From positions 81,468,001 to 81,532,000 of the forward strand of contig CM034546.1 of assembly GCA_020055645.1 (NCBI GenBank): a stretch of DNA of 64,000 nt, given 5' to 3'. Source of the DNA: Tomocerus qinae (lineage: Eukaryota; Arthropoda; Collembola; Entomobryomorpha; Tomoceridae). Both the position numbers and the translations under genes were made by a program. The notes beneath the pieces were generated by a model. It did no database searches. It was not told the origin of the DNA and saw only the letters and a list, made by a program, of their open reading frames with translations. Below, in pieces: positions 35,395-47,900 of this stretch (position 1 is the stretch's first letter; the number at the start of each line of letters is the position of its first letter).

Positions 35395-35945
35395 TACGCG
35401 TATACTCCAGTATACGCGGAGATTCCAGGTTAGCTTTGTGATAACAGAATCGTAAAAGACCAATTAGTTGAACATGTAGAGACTGTGCTAGAGTGGGGAC
35501 CTTAGGCTAGACGAAATCATTGGTGCTACACTGCCTGTCTTTTGCCGGAGATCTGGGAAATCAGCCATGGGATGCAAAGCGGTAGATAAGGTCGACAAAT
35601 TCAGGCTAGTAAGAACAGCATTACTTGCCAAGCGATAATTACAGCAGGACAGGATACAAGCTCAGATCTTCAATAGGCCTTATCGCTCATCTGCATGTCG
35701 CCAGCGTTCACGCCGCTGTCTGAGTCACCAACACGCAACGATTTCTACACTCAGCACTGAAGAAATGACGTTTCTGCCGGGATTTGGCCCCACGTTCACG
35801 CAACGAATTTTGTCCTAACGAAAAAGGTCTTCCCACTCTCCGCACAGCACTACTTTTTGGGTTTCTTAACTCCCAAAATTAAACCGAAAAATTTACAAAT
35901 ACGCAGACCACGACTAAATCATGTCCGCTCAGTGTGGCAGCTAAC
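35395..35945. repeat. Dispersed repeat J, copy 1
   Basis: This resembles 49680-50830 in order and orientation: CACTGCC, then a CTTATC...GTCGCCAG...GCCGCTG block, then GCACAGCA and CACTACTTTTTGGG, and finally AAATACGCAGA. The family is unknown; ends are not defined. Copy 2 is split by a SINE. Confidence 0.55.
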
Positions 35946-37137
35946 CTGGAACTGAATGTTCATGAGAATTCCGTATGCGCAGACAGACACACAGCCGGAC
36001 AGACAGATTGGGCATGGCTATAAAGTAACTCCGTTAATTAATAAGCAATGCTTTCAGTGGGTAATAATATGCAATTAATGATAATGTACATTCAGTAGTT
36101 AAGAAATAATAAGCCATGGTGTGGCAAGCCACAAAAGTGATTAGGGCAAGATCGGGTTAGACTTCATGGAGTGCGACATGAACGTAAGTGGTATTGGCAG
36201 TGAGCTTTTGGAGAACTCGGAGGAAATTTGTTTTGGTTAAATACTAAATTAAAGACCGTGTTTCTTCCCATGCCTACGGTATTACCTCAGCGGATGCAGG
36301 GGACGATAATAATTTATATGCGGGTAACTCGCGGAAGTATTTACATGTTTATTTACAAGCAGCAAGGCCGGACTGTTTGAATCAGCAGGGCTAGTCATTA
36401 GATAGGCACATGGAACATATGTATGTGTTAAATAGCATAATGTAGTACGCATACAGTGGCTCATATTTGACCGCAGAGGAATTAACATATCTCCAAAGAT
36501 GCAACGAAGTACCTTAAAATGAGGCCTTGCACAAATCTCTTTGCGTACAATAACAGTTAGTGTTTAGAAAACGTATTTTAATGAGGCCATTCCTAAGAGG
36601 ATACTGTCAGCTCGGGAATTGTAAGAGCTTGCATGTATAAAGAGAATATTCAGTTACTACAGTAACACTTATTGTAAGGTATAATGCTTAAGTTATTTTT
36701 CGCGCAAAGGCTCTTAAGCTGGATGCTGTGATAAATGCTAAGTGGTTAAAGGCAACCCAAAACAGACACCATCACTATTGGGTTATCACCAACCCTCACT
36801 TTTACAATAAAGAATGAATACCAGAAAACTTCGTAGAATAAATAGACAGCAAAACAATACAAATACAATACAAATATATCTAAGAGCTTTGACCAATATC
36901 CAAACAACATATATTCAGCGAACTCACAATACAACCCAAACAACCTCGAAGAACAGTGTAAACAGTGTAGGGAATCTCAGTATAATACTGAGAGGTTAGA
37001 AGGAAATCGCCCACAATAGTTAACCCCGAAAACGTAAGAGGGAACGTAGAGCCTCGACCTTGAACTCAGATGTCAAGGAGGATAACACAAAGGTCCGAAC
37101 TGGAGACACTTTGAGACTGTACAGGGAATCGGACTCG
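35946..37137. other. Non-coding stretch
   Basis: No frame with coding character and no clear element ends. Short minus-strand frames at 36282-36488 and 36746-36943 show no recognisable motif. Confidence 0.4.
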
Positions 37138-38530
37138 ATTACCCACAGAGCTGGGTAAAGAGGGCCTCGATAAAGGATAACGAGTCAAGTCAATAACGAG
37201 TCGAGTCATAACGAGTCGAGCTCTAAAGGAGTCGAGTCATAACGAGTCGAGCTCTAAAGGAGTCGAGTCATAACGAGTCGAGTCACTATCGAGTTGCTCG
37301 CCAGCAGCTCGCTAAAAAGAGAAGATGTCAATTATGTGATAAAGATGACATACTCACAAAAGTGATCATTGGTATAACCGACATGGCCGATGTGCACAAT
37401 GGTAAAATTGGCAAGATAAAAGTGCACAATGGTATAATAAGCAAGATAAAAGTGCACAATGGTAAAATAAGCATGACAAAGTGCACATTGGTAAAATTGA
37501 CATTTAAAAGTTGCACATTGGTAAAATTGACATTTAAATGTTGCACATTGGTAAAATTCACATTTAAATATTGCACATTGATAAAATTGAAATTTAAATG
37601 TTGCACATTGGTAAAATGGGCATTTGGAAAATTGACATTTTTACTAATGTGCAACTTTCAATGGTCAATTTTTCTATTTTTTACTTTTAAACTTTAACTT
37701 ACTTTGCAACTTTTAAATTTCAATTTTGCCAATTTGCAATTTTTAAATGTCAATTTTACCAATGAGCAACATTTAAATTTCAATTTTACCAGGGTGGAAC
37801 ATTTAAATTTCAATTTTACCAGTGTGGAACATTTAAATGTCAATTCTACCCATGTGCAACATTTAAATGTCAATTTTACCAATGTGTAACATTAAAATGT
37901 CAATTTTACCAATTTTTACATTTAAATGTCAATTTTACCAATGAGCAACATTTAAATTTCAATTTTACCATTGTGCAACATTTAAATGTCAATTTTACCA
38001 ATGTGCAGCATTTAAATGTCAATTTTACCAATGTGTAACATTAAAATGTCAATTTTACCAATGTGTAACATTAAAATGTCAATTTTACCAATGTGCAACA
38101 TTGAAATGTCAATTTTACCAATGTGCAACTTTTAAATGTCAATTTTACCAATGTGCAACTTTTAAATGTCAATTTTACCAATGTGCAACTTTTAAATGTC
38201 AATTTTACCAATGTGCACTTTGTCATGCTTATTTTACCATTGTGCACTTTTATCTTGCTTATTATACCATTGTGCACATCGGCCATGTCGGTTATACCTA
38301 GGCCCACATTACCCATAATTACTTTTGTGAGTATGTCATCTTTATCACATAATTGACACACTGTGAATCCTCTCTTTTTAGCGAGCTGCTGGCGAGCAAC
38401 TCGATAGTGACTCGACTCCTTTAGAGCTCGACTCGTTATGACTCGACTCCTTTAGAGCTCGACTCGTTATTGACTCGACTCGTTATCCTTTATCGAGCCG
38501 CTCTTTACCTAGCTCTGATTACCCAGCAGG
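37138..38530. mobile_element. Foldback element with internal satellites
   Basis: The left arm begins ATTACCCACAGAGCTGGGTA and returns inverted at about 38500-38530. Each arm carries a roughly 31-bp subrepeat (GAGTCGAGTCATAAC, GAGCTCTAAAG) and GATAACGAGTC. The middle is a 30-bp array of AATGTGCAAC, ATTTAAATGT and CAATTTTACC that switches strand near 37660. The right half is about 300 bp longer, from extra array units. Frames of the type CTLVKLTFK within it are array artefacts. Confidence 0.8.
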
Positions 38531-39039
38531 AACCCACAAGTGACTCTGAATTCAAATGTCACGTGTAGAGTAAAGCACCGATTCGGGGGCTAAACTCTTA
38601 CCCTCTAACTCAGAGTCCAAATCGACAAACAACCCCTTACGTCACCAGTCAACCGCAACAGGACAGGAACCACAGCAACATATCCCAAGAACCAAGCCGA
38701 AATCTCAAACACTATAAGAATTTAAAATATTTCGGCTGCAATACACTATTGCTGCCGTTCATGCACCAACGACCGCCAACTATTACGGTAATTAGTTCCT
38801 TTGATCCTTGACCTAGGATCAACTTTAGACACACTATCAGAATCAGGCCTTAAAGCTCTTTCTGATTTTGCACTCACAATGACCAAAATGTCATGTTTAT
38901 TTCCCGTAAGCTCATCCTCAGAGCTTTCCAATACAACTTAAACTTAGCATTACACATCCTTTAGATGTAACTCAGCCTTACAAGCTATCCTTATAGCCCA
39001 AATCCATGATTCCCTACACTACATAGTATAATACAGTTT

Positions 39040-39165
39040 TTTGCCAGATTGTCAATTGTGCATTTGTACATTTTGCCAAACTCTCGGGGCTGCTCAAAGG
39101 CAGTTTTGCCTTTAAGTTATCCTGAAGGGTCAAATTTGTCTTTTGCCAAATCGACCTACTATCAA
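39040..39165 (+). repeat. Dispersed repeat M, copy 2
   Basis: TTTTGCCAGATTGTC at the start and TTTTGCCAAATCGACCTACT at the end match the copies at 13684 (minus) and 56090 (plus). The middle differs by an insertion. Confidence 0.55.
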
Positions 39166-39211
39166 TCTAGGTTATAACGGTATCAAAACACATTATTCTA
39201 TTGTTTGTTCC

Positions 39212-41217
39212 GTTTTAACTCGCCTGAGGAAGCGAGCTTATGGAACCGCACAGTCTGTCCGCACGTCCGTAAGTCCGTCCGTACCCACGATAACTTTCGA
39301 ATCACAGAAGTTGAATTATTAAAGGAAGCAAATAAATCTATTTCGCATTTATATTCAATTTTATAGTCAAACTTGCATTTTTCTAATTTCTATTGATTTT
39401 GATAATTAGTATTGATCAATTTTGATTCTCTTTTGATTTTCGTAGTCCACATTTATAATTTTTGATTTTCTGTTGATTTTCATGGTCAACATTAATTAAT
39501 TTTGATAATCTGTTGAATTTCATATTCAATATTAATCGATTTTAGTAGTCCATATAAATCAATTTTAATTTTGGTAGCCAACATTAATTAATTTTAATTT
39601 TGGTAGTCAACATTAATCAATTTTGATTTTCATTGTCAACTTTAATCAATTTTGATTTTCATTGTCAACTTTAATCAATTTTGATTTTCATTGTCAACTT
39701 TAATCAATTTTGATTTTCATTGTCAACTTTAATCAATTTTGATTTTCATTGTCAACTTTAATCAATTTTGATTTTCATTGTCAACTTTAATCAATTTTGA
39801 TTTTCATTGTCAACTTTAATCAATTTTGATTTTCATTGTCAACTTTAATCAATTTTGATTTTCATTGTCAACTTTAATCAATTTTGATTTTCATTGTCAA
39901 CTTTAATCAATTTTGATTTTCATTGTCAACTTTAATCAATTTTGATTTTCATTGTCAACTTTAATCAATTTTGATTTTCATTGTCAACTTTAATCAATTT
40001 TGATTTTCATTGTCAACTTTAATCAATTTTGATTTTCATTGTCAACTTTAATCAATTTTGATTTTCATTGTCAACTTTAATCAATTTTGATTTTCATTGT
40101 CAACTTTAATCAATTTTGATTTTCATTGTCAACTTTAATCAATTTTGATTTTCATTGTCAACTTTAATCAATTTTGATTTTCATTGTCAACTTTAATCAA
40201 TTTTGATTTTCATTGTCAACTTTAATCAATTTTGATTTTCATTGTCAACTTTAATCAATTTTGATTTTCATTGTCAACTTTAATCAATTTTGATTTTCAT
40301 TGTCAACTTTAATCAATTTTGATTTTCATTGTCAACTTTAATCAATTTTGATTTTCATTGTCAACTTTAATCAATTTTGATTTTCATTGTCAACTTTAAT
40401 CAATTTTGATTTTCATTGTCAACTTTAATCAATTTTGATTTTCATTGTCAACTTTAATCAATTTTGATTTTCATTGTCAACTTTAATCAATTTTGATTTT
40501 CATTGTCAAATTTAATCAATTTTGATTTTCATTGTCAACTTTAATCAATTTTGATTTTCATTGTCAAATTTAATCAATTTTGATTTTCATTGTCAACTTT
40601 AATCAATTTTGATTTTCATTGTCAACTTTAATCAATTTTGATTTTCATTGTCAACTTTAATCAATTTTGATTTTCATTGTCAACTTTAATCAATTTTGAT
40701 TTTCATTGTCAACTTTAATCAATTTTGATTTTCATTGTCAACTTTAATCAATTTTGATTTTCATTGTCAACTTTAATCAATTTTGATTTTCATTGTCAAC
40801 TTTAATCAATTTTGATTTTCATTGTCAACAATTTTGATCTTCTGTTGATTTTCATAGTAAACATTTTTCAATTTTGATTTTCCAATGATTTTCATAGTAA
40901 ACATTAATCAAATTTTAATTTTCTGTTGATTTTTATAGTAAACATTTTTGTATTCCAGATTTACCTTTGCTCGTTGTAGCCTCGTTTTGGTTGCGTTGCA
41001 ATTGTAATAGTTAATGATCATATCAGTTTTATATAACCATATAATATCAATGTCTGCATTTTTAATATGCCGTAGCTACATATATAAACACTCAATTCTG
41101 AAAGTTCAAAATCAGTATGCCCGGTTTTATTACTTGCGAGTACTTTTCGTCCCTCAAAATGTGTACACGGTAACCTTTACTCAGGCGAGCTTCTGTTATG
41201 GCTTGCTGTAGGTTTTA
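39212..41217 (-). mobile_element. Family S element, copy B, with 29-bp array
   Basis: Read on the minus strand it starts at 41217 with ACCTACAGCAAGCC and AGCTCGCCTGA-type ends, and finishes at 39212 with a GGAC/GGAT-type microsatellite, a terminal hairpin and CAGGCGAGTTAAAAC. The hairpin stem here is AGCTCGC...GCGAGTT; the extra C relative to other copies pairs a G that is bulged in them, which supports a conserved fold. It lacks coding frames. Most of its length is the array listed next. Confidence 0.85.
39617..40826. repeat. 29-bp array, about 42 near-identical units
   Basis: The unit CAACTTTAATCAATTTTGAT + TTTCATTGT repeats with almost no change; I saw only two units with CAAATTT in place of CAACTTT. 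Copies A, C, D and E carry related but different units, so the array expanded recently in copy B alone. Confidence 0.95.
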
Positions 41218-41282
41218 TTTGTTTAAAAATCAGACCCAAATTACTGTGGTGGATAAAAAATTGTAAACCCAATTTTAAAGGG

Positions 41283-42207
41283 AAAACCTACAGCAAGCCG
41301 TAACAGAAGCTCGCCTGAGTAAATTTTACCGTGTACACATTTTGGTAGCGAAAAGTACTCGCACGTTACACAAAACCGAGCGTACGGATTTTGATCAAAC
41401 TTTCAGAATTGAGTCTTTATATATGTATCTACGACATATTAAAAATTCAGACATTGATATTATAAGGAAACGAAGCTACATCATTTGAAATATCAATATA
41501 AAATCAAAATTGATGATTATTGACCATGAAAATCAACCGAAAATCGAAGTACATTAATGTTGACTATAAAATCAACAGAAAATCAATGTACATTAATGTT
41601 GACTATGAAAATCAACAGAAAATCAAAGTACATTAATGTTGACTATGAAAATCAACAAAAAATCAAAGAAAATTAATGTTGACTATGAAAATCAACAGAT
41701 ATTCAACTTTGAATGATTATGAGTAGTAAAATCAACAGAAATTTAAAGTCGGTTAATAATGACTATCAAAATTAAAAGGAAATCGAAAAAAGGAAATTTG
41801 ACCATCAATTTGAATATAAATGCGAAACTGATTTATTTTCATCCTATAATGGTTATTTTGCAGTTTTATCCACGTTATTATAAAATCTTAAATTTGGTAG
41901 AAGCGGAGTTAAATATTTTATACTATCCCGCTAACAATTAATAGGAAACACAATTGAAATTTATATGGCCCATTTTCTGCTTTGACTATCAAATAAAGAC
42001 AAAGTGAGCGCGCGGTATCTCAGCAACTTATGGACCGATTTGAACCAAAATCAATAGGGTTCGTCACCAGTCTATAGGCATTGTTTATGCGTAATTTGGT
42101 CAACTTCGGTCAATGCGTTCGAAAGTTATCGTGCGTCCGGACGGACGGACGGACGGACGGACAGACAATACGGTTCTATAAGCTGCCTTATTCAGGCGAG
42201 CTAAAAC
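41283..42207 (+). mobile_element. Family S element, copy C (most complete)
   Basis: It starts AAAACCTACAGCAAGCCG then AGCTCGCCTGA. A roughly 120-bp head (GTGTACAC, ACCGAGCGTACGG) follows, then about five loose 40-bp units (41520-41760) and a conserved body. After AAAGTTATCGTGCG comes a GGAC microsatellite (42138-42168), and the end is the hairpin AGCTGCCT-TATTC-AGGCGAGCT and AAAAC. The short inverted ends, 3' hairpin, internal satellite, GGAC microsatellite and lack of a visible target duplication resemble Helentron-derived HINE/DINE elements. It is 65 bp from copy B, head to head. Confidence 0.8.
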
Positions 42208-42594
42208 AAAACATTTTTGGGTTTTACAGCAGAAATTTATTTTTTCCCTACCCTCCTCCCTGGGGCTCTGTCAAATCATTGTAAACTGAATATGAAAAGC
42301 CTTTAAAGCTCACAGAAATCATGGGGTACAAATACATTTATTTGTTTTCAATTCGCTTCCCCGATGAAACCCTTCATTCGGCAGTAATAGCAATTAGAAT
42401 TAAGAGAAATTATTATGATTGGGAATACTATATATATCACATTGATTTATGAAATGCACAGGACCAACAAAAGGAGACGATCGCTTCGGAAAGGCTGTAA
42501 CTGGTGAATAATAACAAACACACAAAATATAAATACTGAATTAATTAATTTTGAATGTTGCCGGAAAATAAATTCATATTTTAATTTCAAAAAG

Positions 42595-42677
42595 GAAATC
42601 CCTGTCGTGACGCCAAGTTAGCCCTAATGGATGAACACGGAGAGATGTATGGTGACATTTACATCTCAACGGAGAAT
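42595..42677 (+). CDS. C-type lectin domain, exon 1 of 3
   Basis: The acceptor is AATTTCAAAAAG ending at 42594; the donor GTAAAA starts at 42678. Entry is phase 1 and exit phase 0. It encodes the N-terminal strand of the domain: NPCRDAKLALMDEHGEM followed by YGDIYISTEN. The Cys and the YIST-type strand are what precede the first helix in arthropod C-type lectins. Joined to the next exon it reads straight into RRWKEAYYCC. The acceptor tract is weak, so this exon is the least certain of the three. An upstream exon ending in phase 1, with the signal peptide, should exist but is not found; the family S copy C lies 390 bp upstream. Confidence 0.6.
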
Positions 42678-42862
42678 GTAAAATATTTTATGATTCATCT
42701 GTTATAAAATGATTCCCTAATCACATAATCAAAAAATAATTATAAAATTACTATCATGAAAGGGCGTCATAAGGCACACTACAGCATCATAATCACATTT
42801 AACAGTTTGAACAGGGAAGAGATAGAGTCAACTTGTCTAAAATATTTCTTTCACTTTTAAAG

Positions 42863-42968
42863 AGACGGTGGAAGGAAGCGTATTACTGCTGCAAGGAAAA
42901 TGGACTTGAATTATTAACAGACGTAACTAACAAGGATCTAATGAGATTGAAACGATTTTTTCAAGGGG
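42863..42968 (+). CDS. C-type lectin domain, exon 2 of 3
   Basis: The acceptor TTTCACTTTTAAAG ends at 42862; the donor is GTAAGT at 42969. Phase 0 in, phase 1 out, 106 nt. It encodes the first helix and following turn of the fold: RRWKEAYYCCKENGLELL then TDVTNKDLMRLKRFFQG. WKEA-x-x-C-K-E-N-G-L-E-L is the diagnostic helix-alpha-1/strand pattern of C-type lectin-like domains. Intron 1 is only 185 bp, while the intron after this exon is 12,043 bp. The phase match to the third exon is exact. Confidence 0.8.
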
Positions 42969-43849
42969 GTAAGTGAACGTCGATTAGTAATAATAACACC
43001 TTCTACTAACCCTCATCTTTTCGGCCATTCCTAACCTAACATGAATTTCAGTACTTGATCTTCTGTTTGTTTTAACATCTATTTTTGTGGAAATGAAAAT
43101 GCAATGCAGTAGTAATAATATGATAATATTGTACTGCGATTGGGCTAATAAGTAAAAATGACAGACTTGAATTCATATAAGTCTCTATTGCAATGATACT
43201 TTATTCTCAAAGAACAAATAATTGTTACAAGTGGGATTCCAGTGGGAAAACTGTCATGAAGATTCACAGGCGAATCCTCCGTACATACTATTTCACAATT
43301 GATGAATTTGCTGTTCATTAAACTTATAATCTGATGAATAGGTCAATTCTAATCTAAAGCATGCACTAACTAAATGTCTTATTTGCTGACATAAGTAATT
43401 GTATTGGACTTTAAATCATAATGAATGATTTGTATCGTAAGATATAAACTGTAGCTGTTTATGCAGTATTCTATAGTCAAATGTTCATTCCTTGTGTAGT
43501 TGCTTATTTATTTGTTTACATTACATTTTCATTGAGTTTGTTGAATTCATCGATTAACTGCCTACTTAAGTTCATTTATATTTGTTGAGCCATTGTTCTA
43601 TTCTATTATTATTTTCACTTTCACAGTTTAGCTTATAATATGATAAAGTCACCAGGCACTTTCTAGCACCCTTTTTTACATTCCAAAAGTTCCCCAAGGC
43701 AGACTGCCTGTCTCATTAAATTAACTGCTAAATTTATTAAGCAGCGATACCTCGTTTCCTGTGTTGACGGTCAATATTTTTCCTTCTTTTCTGACCTAAC
43801 CTTCTTAAATTCGGATCCAGGAATTTTCACATCTAAATTTTTACATCGG
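42969..43849. other. Intron sequence without recognisable elements
   Basis: Start of the large lectin intron. A+T-rich, no frames, no repeats that I can place. Confidence 0.5.
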
Positions 43850-44228
43850 TAGTGACGTTTTACAACCAGCTATTGTAGTTTTGCCACCATTTACTGCAGT
43901 TTTACAACCATGAACTGCAGTTTTACAACCATGAACTGCAGTTTTACAACCATGTACCTTAGTTTTACAACCATGTACTGCAGTTTTACAACCATGTACC
44001 GCAGTTTTACAACCATGTACCGCAGTTTTACAACCATGTGTGTGTTAGGGGGAGAGCACAGCTACTACTATTGATTAGTAGAGCTATGCTACCGCTCAAG
44101 CCGCGAGGGCTTACTTGCAGTGGCTCCTGGAACTTTACAACCATGTACTGCAGTTTTACAACCATTTACTGCAGTTTTACAACCATGTACTGCAGTTTTA
44201 CAACCATGTACTGCAGTTTTACAACAAT
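43850..44228. repeat. 21-bp minisatellite with two insertions
   Basis: The unit is TTTTACAACCATGTACTGCAG. About fifteen units are split by a SINE/LINE tail at 44038-44138 and end where LINE-F begins near 44229. It lies in the lectin intron. Confidence 0.85.
44038..44138 (-). mobile_element. 5'-truncated SINE tail
   Basis: The minus strand reads GTAAAGTTCCAGGAGCCACT, TGCAAGTAAGCCCTCG, GGCTTGAGCGGTAGCAT and ends CTCCCCCTAACACAC. This matches the last 100 bp of the SINE at 50013-50571 better than the LINE-G 3' end. TTTACAACCATGT is present on both sides, but the array supplies that word anyway. Confidence 0.8.
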
Positions 44229-47200
44229 AGGTATAGGTATTTTATTATATAAGCCACCATTTAAAAACAGTTACAAGAACATATTTTTTCCGATTAATAG
44301 TCACTCTATCTAAGATTAATAAAAGATAATTAGGTAAGTAATGTGAAATAAATATAATTATTAACTTATTGTGTCATTACTTAATACAAAGCACTAAATG
44401 TAAAGTAGTTTATACATAATTTAGTCAGAGCGTTTTTTTAACAAAGGTTTTGTTGTAAAGGTTATTTCTTGTATTTTGGTAGGTAGTGATTTCCATAATT
44501 TAGCACTGCGATAAAAAATTACAATTCCATTTTTTGGAATGAATTTTAAATTTTTTTATAACAGTATTTTTTCACACATGCGGGATATAATCGTATTTAT
44601 TTTTGTTCACCTAGTTTGAGCTATATTACCTCATATTGGCAAACAATAGACAATAGTTGATAGTGAATTTCAAATAATCCATAATTTTTGATAGCTAAAA
44701 AATTTTTTATGCCTGGAAATCTGGAAAATGAACTCTGGAGTTCATTTTATTACAGACTGTGTCTGCTTGGTCAGACCATTTTAGAGTTTTATTTTAAAAA
44801 ATTCCTAAATAACAAAAATTCTCAACTTCCTGTATTCTTGGTTAACTAAAATAAATATTCTATGTTGTTTCATATTACCTGCATATCTTAGTCTTAGTAA
44901 CATTAATTTCTAAGCCTTTCTTTTTCCCACATTCAATAATCGAGCTCAAATCAATTTGAATAAAGGCTTCTGCTTTCTTTACATCATTAGAAGAGTAAAA
45001 TAATACGGTGTCGTCGGCATAAAGGGTTAGCTTAGAGAAGATGGGTATGTTTGGTAACTCGTTTATTTATATCATGAACAATAGAGCCGATAGTGAGGAT
45101 CCCTGTGGTGTGCCTCGTACAAATAAGTTCTGTAGAGAGAGTGTATTTCCAAGGTTAACCACTATAGTTCGGTGTTGAATAAACGACATCAGCCAGCTCT
45201 GGACGTTTCCAACTATTCCAACACAGGTAAACTCTTCACTGAAGTGCTCCAACAAAATTCCTTCAAACGCACGTTTGAAGTCGATGAAAACAGCTGCAGT
45301 ATATTTTCTAGTTTCTCCCGCAATGAAAATATCGTTAGTCCATCTAGCAATTGTGGTGAATGTAGATGGTTTTTAAGCTTGTTGTACACTAATCGTTTAA
45401 ATATTTTTGACGTTGCACAGAGTATGGAAATAGGTCTGTAATTTGTAGGGTCTGATTTACTGCCTTTTCCTTTAAATAACGGAGTTACTATTGCTTGTTT
45501 ATATATTTCAAGAAAGCACTTTTGCATTAAGGACATATTATATAGTTTAGTGATAGTGACTTGATTGACCAATGACTTGACGAAGTTGATACTTCCCACT
45601 CCGCCCCCGGGAATAGATCAACCGATTTGTTTTTATATCTTCTAAAGTCGACAGTTCAGTTCCACAATTTAGCCATTAATCTATCACTTTACTTGGTAGT
45701 TGGTTATCCCAGTTGAGTCCTAAAGGCCACAGAATTTGAAATGTAATTTTTGCTAAAATTACTGTAGGAGCCAACCAGTCAAAAGGATCAAAGATTTGAG
45801 CCACATCTGATAGAAGTCCACGTTTTGTTAGTCTGTCTTTTGCCTCAGGTAATCCAATTTTGAATGTAAATTCATCAGTTGCTGGATGCCACATAATCCT
45901 CAATGTGTTGACTGAGTTTTCAGTACGGAATTTCAAAGGAGTTTTAATTTCACGATATTCAAGTTCATGATGAGAATTTTGCTTTAATCTTCGGTCAATT
46001 TGTTTCAAACGAATCACCGTACCGTTTTTTGAGTCGCCAAGATGCATATTGTCTTGTTTTTTGTTGGGTAAACAAACTACAAATTTACCGCTGCTGTCTC
46101 TAGTGTGTGTAGCTGCTAGATGAGCTTCGCACTGCTTTTCCTTGCGGATAAGCACATGAATTGAAATGGTAGATTTGTCCTCTACGCTTTTTTCTCCACA
46201 AACCTTGTTAGTTGACTTCTGCTTCGGAGTCTGGATGATTTCCAATTCACCGCACCTCCTTTTCAGAAAGTCTGAAAATTTGAAAGTCAGCAGCACTTTC
46301 CCTTTGAAGATTGGTTTGATTGCAAAATGACTTCAAATGAGAAGACACAATATTTCTTCGGTTAGGTAGCTTCACATCCGTAGGATGCACACATGATGAA
46401 TGAGACTGAAAGATTGATTGTACTGCAGAAGATGACTGACCTGTTACTTGATGTCGAGTGAGCTTGAGTAACTTGGTTCTCAAGGTTACATACCTGTTTC
46501 GAAATCTTCATTTTTATTTTTTAGGGTTTCCAAGCTTCTTCCAGAATGACCAGTTTTTGTCTCGATATCTTCCACGTTGTATGCGTTAATATCCATAGCT
46601 TCAACGAAGGTATTCGTCCTAGTCTACTTTCCCTTGAGGATTCCACGTTTCTTAATAAGATGATCCATACTTGATAGTAGAAAGTAGCTTGATCCAAACT
46701 AGTAGTAGTTTTCACAGTTTTCCAGGTAGCTGATCCGAAATTTCTTGACGGGCGAAGGACCATGAATAATGCCACGATAGCAGACAATGAAGCACAAGCA
46801 CAATGGACTGTATATTTTTAAGTTAATTTATTTAAAACTATGTGGAAAAGCAACTATTTTCTAGCAATTTTGGTGAAAGTGGAGAGGACCGAAATGTCGT
46901 CCGACTTTCATGGACAAATCAAGTAGAATCAATTATTTCATGTTTTACAATAGGACTTTTGAATAATAGCGATTATTTTGTAGCAAACATTTAGTAACCT
47001 AGTTAGCACACACATAATTTTAGATTGAAATTTCACACACATTACATCATCACTTTATTCAGAATCCAACAACTACCGTATGTACTCGACCGCATTCGTT
47101 TTCAAAGATGTTCAATGCAGTTTTGACAAGGTTGCTACTGTTAGAAATGTCCAAATCAATTTCACTAGCTTTCAATTTATCTGTTTTTCGCTTCAGTTGG

Positions 47201-47900
47201 TTTCTCATTAGCTTATATTTTCTCCATTTCTCCTTATCGTTTAATCTACAGGCTGATTTCTTTAGTCTGTCTCTAACTTTACTGTTCATATATTCATTAG
47301 TGATCCATTTAGGTCGTTTGAGTTTTATGTGCACTATGTTCTCTGGAGCAAAGATATTAAGCAAGTATGTAATAATATAGTTGTAAAACGCAAAAGCATT
47401 TTCCACACTGTGACAATTATCTAGGATCCACCATGGGGCGGATTTCACATATTGGTGTCACTTTGTAATAAATCTACATTTATGTCTCCAATCACACATA
47501 ATTCATTTATAACACTGGTAACTTCCTCTTCTAATTGTTCGAAAAATGCTTTATCGGGGTGTTTTGGGGTATAGACTGCAAGAAATGTGATAGGTTTTAT
47601 AAAGGGTTTTTTAATAGAGAATTTTAAAGATTCGTAAGGATATTGGAAAGAGGAATCGTAAAAGTCTATTTGCCAATCATTTTTGACGTATATGAGTAAG
47701 CCGCCTCTATCCATTTCATCCGAGAGTACTCTGTCTTTAGGTATGATTTGATATCCATCAATTTTGTATTCATTGTCTGCCATTTTCTCATTAAGCCAAG
47801 TTTCTGATATAATAGACATGTTGAGTTTATGTAGATAAAGCAGTACTTAGATAGATAGTGATAGTCCTAATAGTCTTGCTTGATGTCTAGTAGACGAGTT
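44229..47900 (-). mobile_element. LINE-F, CR1/Jockey-group, interrupted
   Basis: Minus strand. The endonuclease start is at 47819-47445 (ISETWLNEKMADNEY, VIGDINVDLLQSD); the SDH part is missing. A linker frame lies at 47448-47059. RT runs from 45599 to about 45000 (IVTPLFKGKGSKSDPTNYRP, RGTPQGSSLSALLFMI, then YADDTVLFY near 45015). The 3' region runs to CCTATA repeats at 44229. About 1.4 kb between the linker and RT is foreign and includes BEL/Pao sequence. I infer the two sides are one LINE because order and strand agree, but about 80 codons are lost at the junction. The LINE lies in the lectin intron in antisense. Confidence 0.7.
45660..46800 (-). mobile_element. BEL/Pao retrotransposon fragment (fossil)
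   Basis: Minus-strand pol remnant with the BEL/Pao hallmark region after RT: RIMWHPATDEFTFKI and LLSDVAQIFDPFDWLAPTVI (45676-45910), preceded by a protease/RT-side frame. No LTRs were found and the copy is broken in several places. It sits inside LINE-F. Confidence 0.7.

Noticed and set aside
36746-36999. Opposed short frames with aromatic-rich or Asn/Thr-rich products
   Set aside because: Composition follows A+T richness; no conserved motif or splice signal.
37362-38361. Frames with repeated CTLVKLTFK or FTNVQLLNVN
   Set aside because: Both strands of a 30-bp array are open by chance; the repeats belong to a foldback element.
39617-40826. CRISPR-like regular repeats
   Set aside because: Units are contiguous with no unique spacers, and the host is eukaryotic.
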